From positions 29,017 to 93,016 of the forward strand of contig NZ_JNJA01000015.1 in the NCBI RefSeq assembly GCF_000702665.1: a stretch of DNA of 64,000 bases. The letters are read 5' to 3'. Under the pieces are notes generated by a model, which was not told where the DNA came from, did no database searches, and saw only the letters and a program-made list of their open reading frames with translations. This DNA is from Solidesulfovibrio alcoholivorans DSM 5433. Lineage in GTDB: Bacteria > Desulfobacterota > Desulfovibrionia > Desulfovibrionales > Desulfovibrionaceae. Made by a program: the position numbers and the translations under genes. How positions within the stretch are numbered: position 1 is the stretch's first letter; each line of letters begins with the position of its first letter. Shown piece by piece: positions 7,427 through 14,966 of this stretch.

Positions 7427-8461
7427 TCAGGGCTTCGCCCCCATCGGGGAGGTCCAGGAGGGGATCATCCCCTCCTGGCCGCCGGAGGCACTCTTCCTCA
7501 ACCCCTCCAAAACCAGCGCATCCTCCGCCAACGCCCGGGCCAGCGCGTCCCGGCCTTCCCCCGTGCGCGTGGCGGCAAAGGCGCGGGCGAAAAACGCGGC
7601 AAAGGCGTCGGCCGGGGGGATTTTTTCGCTGCGCGCGCCGGAGGGGGCGTTGAGCGACAGCGCAAGCGCCGCGTCCGGCGGCGGGGTGAAGGCCCGGTCC
7701 ATGGAGGCGGCAAGCCCTGGCCCGAGCACTTCCAGGCGGTTGGCGTAGCCGGTGTCGAAGCCGAAGGTGCCGGCGACGCTCTTGCCGCCGGGGTAGGTGA
7801 GCAGGCAGGCGAAGGCCGTCTCCACCGCCGGGCCGCGCGCGAGCACGCGGCAGGTCACGGCCTCGGGGGCCTGGCCGAAGAGCACCCGGCCGGGGCTGAC
7901 GGCATAGGGCCCGAGGTCGTAGAGCGCGCCGCCGCCCAGTTCGGGACGGTGGCGGAAATTGCCGGGCGGCAGCGGCGGAAAGGAAAAGACGGCGGCAATG
8001 CGCGTGGGCTCGCTGCCGGCGTTGGCGAAGGCCCGGCGCAGGGCGGCCAGGCGCGGATGGTCGGCCCAGACCGTGGCCTCGGCCAGGACGAGGTTTTTTT
8101 GCGCGGCCAACTCCACGGCGCGCAAGGCCGTGGCCGCGTCCGGAAAGGCCGGCTTGTCCACGATCACGTGGCGGCCGCTACCGAGCGCCGCCAGGGCCAG
8201 GGCGGCGTGGCGGCTGTTTTCCGTGGTGATGTAGACGGCGTCGGCGTCGCTGCGCTTTAGGGCCTCCAGGGCGTCCCCGACGTAGGTCACGGGCAGGGGC
8301 GCGTCGCCGGACATGTTGGCGGACGCGTCACCGGATGCGTCCGCGGGCGCGCGTCGGCCGCTTTTGGTGGCCACGGTCGCGGCCGTGACGCCAAGGCCGG
8401 GCAGGCCCGGCAGCACGCGCCGGAAAAAAATGTCCGAGCCGCCGCAGACAAGCAGTTTCAT
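7427..8461 (-). CDS. Gfo/Idh/MocA family NDP-sugar ketoreductase
   Basis: A 344-residue NAD(P)-dependent oxidoreductase. The N-terminal Rossmann entry is MKLLVCGGSDIFFRRVLPGL, and the family motif around residue 100 is present as VDKPAF (the usual EKP-type motif). In this operon it fits the 3-ketoreductase that follows a 2,3-dehydratase in 2-deoxysugar pathways (as KijD10-type enzymes do); this is inference from context. The start overlaps the dehydratase stop by four bases. The last about 20 residues (ASGGQEGMIPSWTSPMGAKP) are a translation of a dispersed repeat and are not part of the family fold. Confidence 0.82.
   Translation of the reverse strand: MKLLVCGGSDIFFRRVLPGLPGLGVTAATVATKSGRRAPADASGDASANMSGDAPLPVTYVGDALEALKRSDADAVYITTENSRHAALALAALGSGRHVIVDKPAFPDAATALRAVELAAQKNLVLAEATVWADHPRLAALRRAFANAGSEPTRIAAVFSFPPLPPGNFRHRPELGGGALYDLGPYAVSPGRVLFGQAPEAVTCRVLARGPAVETAFACLLTYPGGKSVAGTFGFDTGYANRLEVLGPGLAASMDRAFTPPPDAALALSLNAPSGARSEKIPPADAFAAFFARAFAATRTGEGRDALARALAEDALVLEGLRKSASGGQEGMIPSWTSPMGAKP
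7432..7491 (-). repeat. dispersed hairpin repeat, family 1, copy B (forms a gene's 3' end)
   Basis: Minus-strand copy: TGCCTCCGGCGGCCA, hairpin at 7454-7478 with arms CCAGGAGGGGA/TCCCCTCCTGG, then ACCTCCCCGATGGGG. It overlaps the 3' end of the Gfo/Idh/MocA gene and supplies its final codons and stop region. Confidence 0.85.
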
Positions 8462-9879
8462 GGCGCGCCCTTTTCGGCTCCCAGGCAGGCCAGGAGGTTT
8501 CGGGCCTCGATGTTGACGTGGCCGTGGCGGGCCATGCGCCACAGCTGGCCGGGCGTCATCCAGAGGAAGTCGTCGGAGACGGGGAGTTCCTGTCCCGGCG
8601 GCAGTTCGACGATCATGTAGCGGTTGCAGAAATGGTGGAAGCGGCCGCCTTCCTCTGACTGGACCGCGTCGTAGCGCACCGTGCCCGTGGCGGGCTCGAG
8701 GAAGGCTTCGAGAAAGGGCGGGGCGCAGCGGCGCGTGGCCCGGGCGGCCACCTCGGAGCAGGCCACCGTGGGGCCGAGCTGCACGCCGTCGCGGTTGCCG
8801 GGCTCGAGGCTGCCCCGGACCAGGAAATGGAGCACGCCGCCCTGGCGCTGGCACAAAAAGCCGACCAGCCCTTCGCCTTCGTGGTGCAACAGCGGCTGGG
8901 ACCAGCGCGTGGCCTCGCGGGTGCGGGCGGCCACGTCCACGCCGATGACGGAAAAATACAGGCCCGTGTCGTGGAAGATGGCCTCGTCGGTCACGTTCCA
9001 GCCGCGCAGGGCGTCGAGCGGCAGGGGGGTGACCCGCATGTCCTGGCGGGCCTTGGCTTCGGTCAGCCAGGTCATGATGGCGTCCATGGAATGGCGTTCG
9101 TGCGCCGCGCGGCAAAAGGACAGGCAGGCGTCGCGGAGAAAGCCGGTCACGCCTTCGAGGACGCCCGCGTCGGGCGCTTCGTTGGGGTCGGACATGGGGA
9201 TGAGCGAGATCACGGTGCGCGCGTCCATGTTGACGATGTTGTCGCGTGCGAGCAGTGCCTTGATCTGCCCGAGGGTCAGCCAGCAGAAGTCCTCGTGGAC
9301 CGGCACCTCGTGGTCGACCGCGACCACCATGTTGCGGTTGCGCTTGCGCAGAAAGCGCGCGCCCTGCTCGGGCTGGAGCTGGTCCAGGAGCACGCGGGCC
9401 CGGCCCGGCTCGGTGAAGTATTCGAGGTAGCGCGGGGCCTGCCCGCCGTGGACGCGCGAATAGTTGCTGCGCGTGGCCTGGACCGTGGGCGAGAGCTGGA
9501 GCACGTTGACGTTGCCGGGCTCCATCTTGGCCTGCATGAGGAAATGGAGCACGCCGTCGATTTCCCGGGTGAGCAGGCCCAGGATGCCGACTTCGGGCTG
9601 GTTGATGATGGGCTGGTCCCAGGAGGCGACGGGGCCGCAGGCGGTCTCCACCCGGATGCCCTCGATGGTGAAGAATTTTCCGGAGCGGTGCCCCAGGCGC
9701 AGGGGCTCTTCCAGATAGGCCCACTGGTCGAGGGCGGTCAGCGGCACGCGCCGGACCGTGAACCGGTCGCGGCGGTCCTTGGCCGCAAACCAGGCCAGCA
9801 CGGCGTCCATGTCGGCGAAGACGCCGGAAAGCGCCCGGCAGGAGCGCGAAAAGGCCAGGCGGTCCCGGGACGAGCTCAT
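8458..9879 (-). CDS. NDP-hexose 2,3-dehydratase
   Basis: A 473-residue protein of the TylX3/EvaA-type family, which removes the C2 hydroxyl from dTDP-4-keto-6-deoxy-glucose to give a 3,4-diketo-2,6-dideoxy sugar. The family is an internal duplication and both halves are visible: half 1 has ASWDQPIIN...GVLHFLMQAKMEPGN...LSPTVQAT, half 2 has TRWSQPLLH...GVLHFLVRGSLEPGN...LGPTVACS. Length is normal. Four-base overlaps with genes on both sides show tight coupling. These enzymes are best known from actinobacterial antibiotic sugars; here the product is more likely a deoxysugar for surface polysaccharide (inference). Confidence 0.9.
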   Translation of the reverse strand: MSSSRDRLAFSRSCRALSGVFADMDAVLAWFAAKDRRDRFTVRRVPLTALDQWAYLEEPLRLGHRSGKFFTIEGIRVETACGPVASWDQPIINQPEVGILGLLTREIDGVLHFLMQAKMEPGNVNVLQLSPTVQATRSNYSRVHGGQAPRYLEYFTEPGRARVLLDQLQPEQGARFLRKRNRNMVVAVDHEVPVHEDFCWLTLGQIKALLARDNIVNMDARTVISLIPMSDPNEAPDAGVLEGVTGFLRDACLSFCRAAHERHSMDAIMTWLTEAKARQDMRVTPLPLDALRGWNVTDEAIFHDTGLYFSVIGVDVAARTREATRWSQPLLHHEGEGLVGFLCQRQGGVLHFLVRGSLEPGNRDGVQLGPTVACSEVAARATRRCAPPFLEAFLEPATGTVRYDAVQSEEGGRFHHFCNRYMIVELPPGQELPVSDDFLWMTPGQLWRMARHGHVNIEARNLLACLGAEKGAP

Positions 9880-10289
9880 GATGCCGCGGCCGCCTCCAGG
9901 TAGGCGGGCAGGGAGCGGATGACGCCGTCGGGGACGTAATGGGTGCTCGCCAGCACCAGGCAGACGGCGTCGGCGCTGATGTCCCGGATGTCGATATAGA
10001 CCATGGGCGGCAGATAAAGGCCCTGCGTCGGGTCGTCAAGGCGGTACTCGGCGTGGCTTATGCCGTCGGTGAGCTGCAGGCGCAACGAACCGGCCACGGC
10101 CAGTACGCACTGCTCCGTGTCGGGATGGGCGTGGCCGCCGCGGTCGGCGGTCATGCCGTGCATGTAGAAGATGCGGGCCACGGCGAAGGGGATGTGGATG
10201 CCCGCTTCGATTGCGGACAGCGCGCCCCGGTCGTCGCGCACGGTGGGGACGCGTATGGGGCGCACGGCGTCGAGCCTTGGGATCAGCAT
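9876..10289 (-). CDS. WxcM-like sugar 3,4-ketoisomerase (FdtA/QdtA type)
   Basis: A 137-residue cupin-fold protein. The family active-site pattern appears as GGHAHPDTEQCVLAVAGS, where the two histidines correspond to the catalytic pair of FdtA/QdtA; LPPMVYIDIRD also matches. These enzymes move the keto group of dTDP-4-keto-6-deoxyglucose from C4 to C3, giving the substrate of a DegT-type 3-aminotransferase such as the one in this operon. It overlaps the glycosyltransferase stop by seven bases and the dehydratase start by four. Confidence 0.85.
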   Translation of the reverse strand: MLIPRLDAVRPIRVPTVRDDRGALSAIEAGIHIPFAVARIFYMHGMTADRGGHAHPDTEQCVLAVAGSLRLQLTDGISHAEYRLDDPTQGLYLPPMVYIDIRDISADAVCLVLASTHYVPDGVIRSLPAYLEAAAAS

Positions 10290-11257
10290 GGGCGCGGCTC
10301 CCGGTCCGGGCGGCCGTCGCCGCCGTGGACCTCGCGCACCACGTACTGCGGCGCGCGGTTGCATTCGAGCAGGGTGCGGCCGACGTATTCGCCGACGAGC
10401 CCGAGCATGACGAGCTGGATGCCGGAAAAGATGATGATGCTGATGTAAAGCGTGGTCCAGCCCGTGGGCAGGTCCACGCCGAAGAGCTTCTCGAGCAGGC
10501 TCCACACGGCCATGAGCAGGCCGAAGCCCGCGATGCCAAGCCCGAGCACGGCGGAAAACCGCAACGGCGCGATGGAGAAGTTGACGAACATGGTCAGCCA
10601 GAGGCGGATGAGCTTGAACAGCGTGTAGCCGGACTGGCCCGCCTCGCGGTCGCGGTGCTCCACGAGCACCTGGCCGATGTTGTCCGTGGCGCGCAGGATC
10701 AGTCCGTCCACGTAGGGGGCCGGACCGGCGTAACGGATGATCTGGTCCACCAGGAAGCGGCTTAGGCACTTGAAGCTCGAAAGATACAGGTGCGGCGGCT
10801 TGCCGAGCAGGCAGGTGGCGACCCGGTCGTTGAAAAGGCTTCCCCAGTTGCGCAGCCGGCCGTGGCGCTTTTCGCGGAAGGCGGCGTAGACCACGTCGTG
10901 GCCGCCCGAAATTGCGGCGTCGAGGAGCCTTGTCACCTCTTCCGGGGGATTCTGGAAATCGTCGTCCATGACCACCACGAAGTCGCCCCGGGCGTGATTG
11001 AGACCGGCCATGACGGCGTTGTGCTCGCCGAAGTTGCGCGCCAGGCGCAGGTAGGTCACGCGCCCCGCGAAACGCCGGCACAGGTCCAGGCACGCGGCGT
11101 GGCTGCCGTCGCGGCTGCCGTCGTTGACGAGCACGATATCGGTCGCGGTCGCCGGCGGCGCGGCCAGCAGCGTCTCCACCAGCCGGCCGATGGAGGCTTC
11201 GGCGTTGTAGACGGGGATGACCACGGAAAGGGAGGGCGACGCGGAAAACTGCTGCAT
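10283..11257 (-). CDS. membrane-anchored family 2 glycosyltransferase (polyprenyl-phosphate type)
   Basis: A 324-residue DPM1/GtrB/ArnC-like transferase that puts a sugar from a nucleotide donor onto a polyprenyl phosphate or glycolipid at the inner membrane. The GT-A start SVVIPVYNAEASIGRL, NDGSRDGS and the metal-binding VVMDDDFQNPPEE are clear; two transmembrane helices follow at about residues 228-258 and 268-295 (ISIIIFSGIQLVMLGLVGEYVGR). It is a natural partner for the deoxysugar genes downstream: the sugar made by them is probably loaded on lipid carrier here (inference). Confidence 0.87.
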   Translation of the reverse strand: MQQFSASPSLSVVIPVYNAEASIGRLVETLLAAPPATATDIVLVNDGSRDGSHAACLDLCRRFAGRVTYLRLARNFGEHNAVMAGLNHARGDFVVVMDDDFQNPPEEVTRLLDAAISGGHDVVYAAFREKRHGRLRNWGSLFNDRVATCLLGKPPHLYLSSFKCLSRFLVDQIIRYAGPAPYVDGLILRATDNIGQVLVEHRDREAGQSGYTLFKLIRLWLTMFVNFSIAPLRFSAVLGLGIAGFGLLMAVWSLLEKLFGVDLPTGWTTLYISIIIFSGIQLVMLGLVGEYVGRTLLECNRAPQYVVREVHGGDGRPDREPRPC

Positions 11258-11263
11258 CGGGTG

Positions 11264-12055
11264 TCACGTCCGGGGTTGGCGGTTGGGCCGCGGCGGGGTG
11301 CGGCGGGGCGTCCGGGCCACGGCGAAGATGGAAAGGCCCACGGGCAGGGGCATGCCGAGGGTCACGGTCAGGATGTTTTCGAGCGTGCGCACCCCGGTCA
11401 GGGCGGCGTTGACCGCTGCCGGCGGCAGGGCGAGGTCCGAGCGCGGCGTGCGGCCGGGGCGCGGCCGCCTGCGCCACAGGCGCACCAGGGCGGCGGCGGG
11501 AAAGAGCACGGTGTTGGCGTAGGTCAGTCGCTCGGGCGCGAAGCCCGCGCCGTCGAGCAGGCGGGCGATCTGGCCGCGCGTGTAGCGCCGCACCACGCCC
11601 ACGGCCCGGTCGTGTTCGCTGTAGAGCGCCTGGTAGGCCACGATATTGAGGATGAGCCGGCCGCCGGGTGCGAGCACCCTGCGGCAGTCCGCCAGGGCTG
11701 CCGGCAGGGCGGACGGCGGCAGGTTGGCCAGGACGTCCAGGGACAGCACCGCGTCGAAGGCGGCGTCGGCGAAGGGCAAGGCCACCGCCGAGGCCCGGGT
11801 CAGGGCGAAGGGGCCGCGCGTGCGGGCCAGGGACAGGGCCGTGGCCGAGAGGTCGAGGCCCGTGACCGCATCGCCGCGCGCCGACAGCAGGGACACGACC
11901 TTGCCCGTGCCGCAACCGGCGTCGAGGATGCGCAGGGGACGCCCGACATCCTCGCGGCAAAGGGCCACGGCGCGGCGCACCTGGTCGTGCAGGCCGCGGT
12001 ACCACCAGTGGGTTTCCTCGGCCGCGCGCATGGTGGCATATTCGTTTTCGAGCAT
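11264..12055 (-). CDS. SAM-dependent class I methyltransferase
   Basis: A 263-residue methyltransferase: motif I is ILDAGCGTGKVVSLL (about residue 43), followed by GLDLSATAL and VLSLDVLANLPP. The N-terminal EETHWWYRGLHDQV is typical of methyltransferases found in polysaccharide clusters. It opens the minus-strand sugar operon, six bases before the glycosyltransferase start. The acceptor is unknown; O-methylation of a glycan or deoxysugar is the simplest reading. The 145-base gap to the divergent gene at 12201 must hold both promoters; no confident -35/-10 pair could be chosen. Confidence 0.8.
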   Translation of the reverse strand: MLENEYATMRAAEETHWWYRGLHDQVRRAVALCREDVGRPLRILDAGCGTGKVVSLLSARGDAVTGLDLSATALSLARTRGPFALTRASAVALPFADAAFDAVLSLDVLANLPPSALPAALADCRRVLAPGGRLILNIVAYQALYSEHDRAVGVVRRYTRGQIARLLDGAGFAPERLTYANTVLFPAAALVRLWRRRPRPGRTPRSDLALPPAAVNAALTGVRTLENILTVTLGMPLPVGLSIFAVARTPRRTPPRPNRQPRT

Positions 12056-12200
12056 GGGATTCAGGTACGGCGGCGCGGACGGCAGACGACGCGCGCCGCA
12101 GGTTCGCGGTTACGAAATTCGATCGTTGAGGCTACTCTAGCGGTTTCGTCGAAAAAAATCTATTGCACTTTCGCGCGGCTTCGATCCGCGCGAGGCTGTC

Positions 12201-12944
12201 ATGACTGCAATGCGGCGCACACGCCCCTCTTTCTCCGTCGTGATTCCCGTCCTGGGAGAAGCGGCGGGCATCGACGCCGTGGTCGATCACGTGCGCGTGG
12301 TCGGCTACGGCCAGGACGTCGAGGTCGTTGTCGTGGACGGGGACCCGGCCGGATCGACGCTTGCCGCATTGACGCGCAGCGGCGTTACGGCCCTGACGGC
12401 GCAGCCGGGCCGGGCGCGGCAGCAAAACGCCGGGGCCGCGGCGGCCGGCGGCGAGTTCCTCCTTTTCCTGCACGCCGACGTGCGCCTTCCCGCCGGGGCC
12501 TTCCAGGCGGCCGCGGCGGCCCTCGCCGCCGGCGCGGCCCTGGGCGCGTTTTCGCTGACCCTGCGCACGCGCCATCCCTGGCTGCGCCTGGCCGCCGCCG
12601 GGGCCACACTGCGCTCCAGGCTCTTTTCCCTGCCCTACGGCGACCAGGCCTTCTTCATGCGCCGCGAGGTCTTGTGCGCCCTGGGCGGCTTCCCCGACCT
12701 GCCCATTATGGAGGACGTGGCCCTGGTGCGGGCCGTGCGTCGGGCCGGCGGCATGGTGCGCATCCTGCCCGGCCGCGTCGTGGCCTCGGCCAGGCGCTAC
12801 GAGGCGCAGGGGCCCGTGCGCACGACGCTGCGCAATCTCGCCCTGCTGACCCTTTTTTCCTGCGGCGTGCCGGCGGCGCGTCTGGCCCGGTTCTATCCGC
12901 CCCTGCCCGGGCCGGAATGCGGCGCGGGGGAGGGGGGCGCGTGA
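12201..12944 (+). CDS. glycosyltransferase, TIGR04283 type
   Basis: A 247-residue GT-A glycosyltransferase with SFSVVIPVLGEAAGI at the N-terminus, VVVVDGDPAGST, the LLFLHADVRLPAG metal region and LPIMEDVALVRAVRRAGG near the C-terminus. It matches the short glycosyltransferases annotated as TIGR04283 (named for arsenosugar synthesis but widespread in bacteria without that pathway). The next gene is the usual partner, TIGR04282, overlapping by four bases (GTGA). No ArsM or radical-SAM ArsS gene is nearby, so an arsenosugar role is not supported here. Confidence 0.8.
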   Translation: MTAMRRTRPSFSVVIPVLGEAAGIDAVVDHVRVVGYGQDVEVVVVDGDPAGSTLAALTRSGVTALTAQPGRARQQNAGAAAAGGEFLLFLHADVRLPAGAFQAAAAALAAGAALGAFSLTLRTRHPWLRLAAAGATLRSRLFSLPYGDQAFFMRREVLCALGGFPDLPIMEDVALVRAVRRAGGMVRILPGRVVASARRYEAQGPVRTTLRNLALLTLFSCGVPAARLARFYPPLPGPECGAGEGGA

Positions 12945-13651
12945 GCGCGGACGTGCGCCTGCTCGTCCTGCTCAAGGTGCCCCTTGCGGGGCTGGTCAAG
13001 ACGCGGCTGGCCGCGAGCGTCGGCGCGCAGGCCGCCCTTGCCGCCTATGCGGCCATGGCCCGAAACGTCCTTGCCGCCGCGGCCGCTTCGGGGCTTCCGA
13101 CCACGATTTATTACGCCCCGGCGGGGGAGCGGGCGCGCATGGAAGCCTTTTGCGGGCCCGGGGCGCAATTGTTTCCCCAGGCCGGGGGCGATCTTGGCGC
13201 GCGCATGGAGGACGCCTTTTCCCGCGCCTTCGCGGCCGGGGCCGGGAAGACGCTGCTCGTGGGCGGCGATGTGCCGCTTCTGGACGGGCCGCTGCTGCGG
13301 CAGGGCGCGGCGGCGCTTTCCGGCGCACAGACCGTGCTCGGGCCGGCGCTCGACGGCGGGTATTACGCCATCGGCTTCACGCGGCCGGGCTTTGCGCCGC
13401 AGGTCTTCGCGGACATGCCCTGGAGCACGTCCGCGGTGTGCGCCCGCACCCGCGAGCGACTGGCCCTTGCCGGGCGCACTGTTGCGCTGTTGCCGGAACT
13501 CCCCGACTGCGACACGGCGGACGACCTGGGCCGGCTGGCCCGGCCGCCCTGGCGGGAGCGGCTTGCCGGCACGCCTTTTGGCGCATTCCTGGCGGGAGCT
13601 TCCGGCGATCCGTTTGACCGCGACCCCGACAATCGTTTATTCGTACCGTGA
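12941..13651 (+). CDS. nucleotidyl/glycosyltransferase-like protein, TIGR04282 type
   Basis: A 236-residue GT-A fold protein: LVLLKVPLAGLVKTRLA at residues 7-23 is the nucleotide-binding opening, VGGDVPLLDGPLL the central Asp motif, and LGPALDGGYYAIGF and LPDCDTADDL complete the family pattern. It starts with GTG within the stop of its TIGR04283 partner, so the two are translationally coupled. Members are usually annotated as DUF2064 or arsenosugar glycosyltransferase; the true substrate here is unknown. Confidence 0.82.
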   Translation: MSADVRLLVLLKVPLAGLVKTRLAASVGAQAALAAYAAMARNVLAAAAASGLPTTIYYAPAGERARMEAFCGPGAQLFPQAGGDLGARMEDAFSRAFAAGAGKTLLVGGDVPLLDGPLLRQGAAALSGAQTVLGPALDGGYYAIGFTRPGFAPQVFADMPWSTSAVCARTRERLALAGRTVALLPELPDCDTADDLGRLARPPWRERLAGTPFGAFLAGASGDPFDRDPDNRLFVP

Positions 13652-13732
13652 ACGCATGAGGGGGCGCGACCGGAGCGCCCGGAGCGGGCGTCGCCCGGCG
13701 TGCGTCGGGGAGGCGGAAGGCCTTTGGGGGAG

Positions 13733-14479
13733 ATGCGCGGCGAGTTGCAAACCAGGACGCTCGTGTCCTGTTTTTTGCGTTGCTACCTGGTCGGGGCGGC
13801 CTACAACACCCGCGGTCTCCAGCACGTGGGCTTGGCCTTCGCCATGGAGCCGGGGCTGGTGGCGCTCTATCCCGACCCGGCCGAGCGCGACCGGGTGTTC
13901 GCGCGCTACCTGGACCTCTACAACACGCATTTTTTCTGGACGCCGCTGCTCGTCGGCCTGTTCCTCTCCCTGGAGGCCAAGATCGCCCGGGGGCTGATTC
14001 CGGCGGAAATGCTTGACAACGTCAAGACCACGACGGCATTCACCCTGTCCGCCATTGGCGATACGTTTTTTTCCGCGAGCATCATGGGCCTGTGGGGGCT
14101 TTGCGCCGCCTGCCTGCTGGCCCTCGGGCAGTACTCCGCCCTGGGCTGCCTGGCCGGGGGCCTTTTCCTGGCCGTGCAGGCGTTCAAGGCGGCGACGTTC
14201 CGGGCCGGCTACCGCGAGGGCTTCCACGTGCTGCGCCGGCTCAAGCACTGGGATCTGGTCAACCTCGGCCGCAAGGTCAAGGTGGCCAACGCGGTGCTCT
14301 TGACTCTTTTCTGGGTCGCGGCCAACCCCCGGGGGCACGGCCCGTCCCTGGCCGATGCGGTGCTGGTGGCGGTGCTGGCCGCCTGGGCCGCGACGCGGCC
14401 GTCGGTGTCCCGGGAGATCGCGCTGCTCGCCCTGGCCGCGGGCTGGGTCGTGGTGCGCTCCCTGTGGCCGGTCCTGTAG
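13733..14479 (+). CDS. PTS mannose-family EIID component
   Basis: A 248-residue membrane protein of the mannose/fructose/sorbose EIID family: RCYLVGAAYNTRGLQHVGLAFAM at the N-terminus, YNTHFFWTPLLVGLFLSLE, LGLEAKIA-type context and DNVKTTTAF, with hydrophobic segments in the C-terminal half. EIID works only with EIIC to move and phosphorylate sugar. No EIIC, EIIB or EIIA gene is present in the window, but HPr and EI follow directly. Start at 13733 is picked for the GGGGGAG just upstream. Whether it transports sugar or is a regulatory leftover cannot be told. Confidence 0.88.
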   Translation: MRGELQTRTLVSCFLRCYLVGAAYNTRGLQHVGLAFAMEPGLVALYPDPAERDRVFARYLDLYNTHFFWTPLLVGLFLSLEAKIARGLIPAEMLDNVKTTTAFTLSAIGDTFFSASIMGLWGLCAACLLALGQYSALGCLAGGLFLAVQAFKAATFRAGYREGFHVLRRLKHWDLVNLGRKVKVANAVLLTLFWVAANPRGHGPSLADAVLVAVLAAWAATRPSVSREIALLALAAGWVVVRSLWPVL

Positions 14480-14533
14480 GGCCGGCGAAACGCCCGGGAA
14501 ACCCCGGGCCAACTTCCGCCGACGCGGTGGACA

Positions 14534-14857
14534 ATGAGCAACGACACGTACGATGCGGCCGAATCGGCCCAGGATGACGTCGCGGCAACCGGCGACGGCT
14601 ACGCGCTCCGGGTGCGGGTGCTCAACGAGCAGGGCCTGCACGCCCGTCCCGCCGCCCGTCTGGCCCAGGAAGCGCAGAAGTTCTCCTGCGACATCTCCCT
14701 GGCCCTGGGCGAGGAGCGCGTGGACGCCAAGAGCATCCTCGACATCCTGACCCTGGCCGCGGGCCATGGCAGCGAACTGGAACTGCGCGCCGCCGGCCCC
14801 GACGCCCGGGACGCCCTGGCGCACCTGGGTTCCCTGATCCGCAACCGGTTCCGCTGA
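14534..14857 (+). CDS. ptsH: phosphocarrier protein HPr
   Basis: A 107-residue HPr with a 22-residue N-terminal extension. The phospho-accepting histidine is H36 in EQGLHARPAARLA; the regulatory serine equivalent is S67 in DAKSILDILTLAAG, so an HPr-kinase site is retained. It accepts phosphate from EI (next gene) and passes it to EIIA proteins in the cytoplasm. It lies between EIID and EI. Confidence 0.93.
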   Translation: MSNDTYDAAESAQDDVAATGDGYALRVRVLNEQGLHARPAARLAQEAQKFSCDISLALGEERVDAKSILDILTLAAGHGSELELRAAGPDARDALAHLGSLIRNRFR

Positions 14858-14966
14858 GGCGGCCGGCAACTGTATTAAGGACGCAACACGCGGCGGCGGC
14901 CGCCGCAACCGGCGTTTCGGCCGTGCTGCGCCGCAAGGCCGGCGGGCCGCGAGGATCGATCCCGAT

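Noticed and set aside
7427..10039. 870-codon frame suggesting one large fusion protein upstream of the sugar reductase
   Set aside because: Only the part after 8461 matches a family; the rest overlaps the 2,3-dehydratase in another frame, and a normal start with ATGA overlap exists at 8461.
10790..13000. Long plus-strand reading frame running into the TIGR04282 gene from 10790
   Set aside because: It is antisense to the glycosyltransferase and methyltransferase genes and out of frame with the TIGR04283 gene; only the part from 12941 has family features.
12201..13651. Arsenosugar biosynthesis cluster
   Set aside because: The two glycosyltransferase families carry that name in TIGRFAM, but neither an arsenite methyltransferase nor a radical-SAM ArsS is nearby.
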